Positions 61,770-64,000 of a DNA stretch of 64,000 nucleotides are shown in pieces (within the stretch, counting starts at the first letter, position 1; every line of letters begins with the position of its first letter). The notes beneath the pieces were generated by a model. The model was not told the origin of the DNA and ran no database searches. It was given only the letters and a program-made list of their open reading frames with translations. A program made the translations under genes and the position numbers. The stretch spans positions 44,770 to 108,769 of the forward strand of contig JAHECZ010000003.1 in the NCBI GenBank assembly GCA_024641475.1. Reading direction: 5' to 3'. This DNA is from Gammaproteobacteria bacterium (GTDB taxonomy: Bacteria > Pseudomonadota > Gammaproteobacteria > UBA6429 > Thiohalophilaceae).

Positions 61770-62555
61770 TTATTTAAATACCTGCGTCAAAAACACCTGC
61801 ATTCGCTGCCATGAATCTATATCAGCCTGTTTGTCATAGGCGAGTGGTAAATTAAATTCCTTGGCAAACTTATCCGCCTCCGGGTTGGTAAAGGCATGCC
61901 TGGCCCCCTGATAACTGATAACGTCAAATTTGGCCCCTGCCGCCGCCATTTCCTGTTTGAATTGTGTAACCGCCGCATCATTCGCCATCGGATCGGCGGC
62001 GCCGGTCAGCACCAGGACAGATGCTTTAATCATGCCTTTGGCGGCGGGTGAATTCGTTCCCAAACTCCCATGAAAACTCACCACGCCCTTTAAATCTTCA
62101 CCCGCACGTGCCATTGCCAACACAATACCGCCACCAAAACAATAACCAATGGCTGCAACCCTGGATTTATCCGTTAAAGGATCTGCTTTTAACAGCTGCA
62201 TTGCCGCTTCAAAACGTTGTTTGGCGATGGGTAAATTACCTGCCACGGCTTTGGAAAATGCCCCCGCGTCTTTGGGATGATTGGCGGTCTTGCCATCGCC
62301 ATACATATCAACCGCTAACGCAACATAACCCAGTGCTGCTAACATCCGCGCACGTTGACGTGCATACTCATTGTGTCCCCACCATTCATGCACCACGAGC
62401 ACGCCGGGGCGTGGCTGGGTGGAAGTATCGTCAAAGGCCAGATAGCCTTTTAAGTGCGTATCACCTGCCTGATAGGTCACTGCTTTACCGACAACGGCTG
62501 CCTGAACCAGCGCCACACTGCAGAATAAAACCAAAGCGGTTAAGACTGTTTTCAT
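61770..62555 (-). CDS. Secreted dienelactone hydrolase family protein
   Basis: Signal peptide MKTVLTALVLFCSVALVQA; GYCFGGG nucleophile elbow; VLVVHEWWGHNEYARQRARMLA. Confidence 0.92.
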   Translation of the reverse strand: MKTVLTALVLFCSVALVQAAVVGKAVTYQAGDTHLKGYLAFDDTSTQPRPGVLVVHEWWGHNEYARQRARMLAALGYVALAVDMYGDGKTANHPKDAGAFSKAVAGNLPIAKQRFEAAMQLLKADPLTDKSRVAAIGYCFGGGIVLAMARAGEDLKGVVSFHGSLGTNSPAAKGMIKASVLVLTGAADPMANDAAVTQFKQEMAAAGAKFDVISYQGARHAFTNPEADKFAKEFNLPLAYDKQADIDSWQRMQVFLTQVFK

Positions 62556-62828
62556 ATCAACCTCCACTGTGATGAACATTGCGCAGAAGTTTTAATCCTT
62601 CACTGTAGCGAATGCAAGTAGAATCCATAGAAACGTTTCCCAATCGCGCTCCCAGCGCTCATATCGCAGAATGCAATCAGGTTGCAATCCGGCATCTGGT
62701 CCAGCTTTGCATCCGGATGACTTAAGCTTTATATTGTTTCGACAATTACGTCACGCCGGTTGAGTGGCATACTGCCTCATTCCATGTCAACCATACGAAT
62801 TTGATATCCATCATGCTATGCTGAACCG

Positions 62829-64000
62829 ATGATGATTCTCCCTTTGCGCATTCTCATGTTGAGTCTGGCGCTATGTTTTCCGATATTGTGCATACAGACA
62901 CATGCTGACGAACTGTCGCTACATACTGCCGACGGCACCGATCTCAACGTCCAGCGTTATTCAGCGCAAGGCGATTATGTATTGCTATGGATTGCGGCTG
63001 GCAACGGTTTGGATCAACGCGAGATCCAATTCGCCAAAGACCTCGCCGGAAAAAGTATCGAAGTATGGCAAATAGATTTTGCCGATGCATTGTTTCAGCC
63101 TCATGGTAATCAGCTGTTACGCGATCTCAATGCCGACTATGTAGCTGACTTGATCACGACTGCACATGCGCAAACCGGCAAACACGTTTTATTGGCAGCG
63201 CATGCCTATGGCGCGATACCCGTCATTAACGGAATCCATCGTTGGCAATCCCGCCGTCCGGTATCAGCCTATGTCACCGGTGCGCTATTATTTACCCCGG
63301 AACTGTATACCGGCCCACCGGAATTGGGCAAAGATCCGGAGTTTATCGCAGCTACGTATGCGACCCGCGTACCGCTGTTCATCTATCAAGACGCGAAGCA
63401 TCACACCAACTGGCAATTACCGCGACTGTTGCGCATTCTTGAATCAAACGCCGCGCCGGTCTACGTGAAATCACTACCGGGGGTAACGGGGTTATTTTAT
63501 GCCAGCGATGACTCCGCAGCGACCGCAGCGGCATTATTCAATTTGCCAACCGAGATTCACCGCCATATCAAACTACTGGCACATTACTCGACACCACTGG
63601 CAGCACTGCCGATTTCAAGGAATCCCGCCCACGCAAACACAAAACTGGATTCAAAATTGGTTGCATTTTCAGGTAATCCTGACCCTCCCAAACTGGCTTT
63701 ACACGACATTAACAACAAAGCGTATCTGCGCAATGATTATCGTGGCAAAGTAACGATAGTAAATTTCTGGGCGACCTGGTGTCCTCCCTGCGTGGAAGAA
63801 ATCCCATCGCTCAATCGCCTGCGCAGTCAAATGCACAGTGAGAAATTTGAACTGATCTCAATTAATTATTCCGAGGAGCCCGCGCGTATTCGTCATTTTT
63901 TGCAACAGGTCCATGTTGAATTTCCAGTGTTATTGGACCCGGGTGGTCATACTGCCACACAATGGCGCGTTTACGTATTTCCTTCCACGTTTGTAATTGG
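62829..64000 (+). CDS. Secreted fusion: alpha/beta-hydrolase-like domain plus TlpA-like thioredoxin domain, partial
   Basis: Manual translation from ATG 62829, open to window end; signal peptide, LLAAHAYGA elbow-like motif, then VTIVNFWATWCPPCVEEIPSLNRLRSQ. Absent from ORF track because it lacks an in-window stop. Confidence 0.82.
   Translation, partial: MMILPLRILMLSLALCFPILCIQTHADELSLHTADGTDLNVQRYSAQGDYVLLWIAAGNGLDQREIQFAKDLAGKSIEVWQIDFADALFQPHGNQLLRDLNADYVADLITTAHAQTGKHVLLAAHAYGAIPVINGIHRWQSRRPVSAYVTGALLFTPELYTGPPELGKDPEFIAATYATRVPLFIYQDAKHHTNWQLPRLLRILESNAAPVYVKSLPGVTGLFYASDDSAATAAALFNLPTEIHRHIKLLAHYSTPLAALPISRNPAHANTKLDSKLVAFSGNPDPPKLALHDINNKAYLRNDYRGKVTIVNFWATWCPPCVEEIPSLNRLRSQMHSEKFELISINYSEEPARIRHFLQQVHVEFPVLLDPGGHTATQWRVYVFPSTFVI

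Noticed and set aside
1-64000. CRISPR array, prophage or defence island
   Set aside because: No regularly spaced repeats, integrase, phage structural genes or defence-gene clusters seen; the only mobile-type locus is the single toxin-antitoxin remnant.

Overview
The window is a gene-dense chromosomal segment, most likely from a gammaproteobacterium; I inferred this from gene content (mutH, rsd/algQ, mpl, rnd, lhr, slt) without any search. It is mostly housekeeping and signalling genes: a GH17-GT2 glucan synthase-like protein, lhr, a PepSY/two-component locus, a DmeF-like metal exporter, two large PAS-GGDEF-EAL proteins, ilvD, slt, rsd, sseA, a glycerol-3-phosphate cluster, thiD-thiE, a SNF2 helicase, hemL, mpl-ubiX, rnd, cls, adk, ppa, hppA, moaCDE, mutH and FHA proteins. 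I saw no rRNA, CRISPR array, prophage or intact IS element. I did not run a tRNA scan. Observations most worth follow-up: (1) adenylate kinase with a ~110-aa Lys/Ala histone-H1-like C-terminal tail and a Cys4 LID; (2) a HigB-like toxin gene split by one in-frame TGA beside an intact antitoxin gene and a palindromic operator candidate; (3) a secreted fusion at the right edge of an alpha/beta-hydrolase-like domain with a degenerate nucleophile elbow (AHAYG) to a TlpA-like thioredoxin domain, absent from the ORF track; (4) paired 11-bp-phased TTCAG direct repeats upstream of the His-rich/PepSY/two-component locus; (5) several long palindromes, including a perfect 24-mer GGGGACAGATTTAAATCTGTCCCC; (6) complementary motif deviations in two neighbouring c-di-GMP proteins; (7) a MoaD-like protein lacking the C-terminal Gly-Gly. 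I did not find a clear multi-gene novel defence or biosynthetic system.
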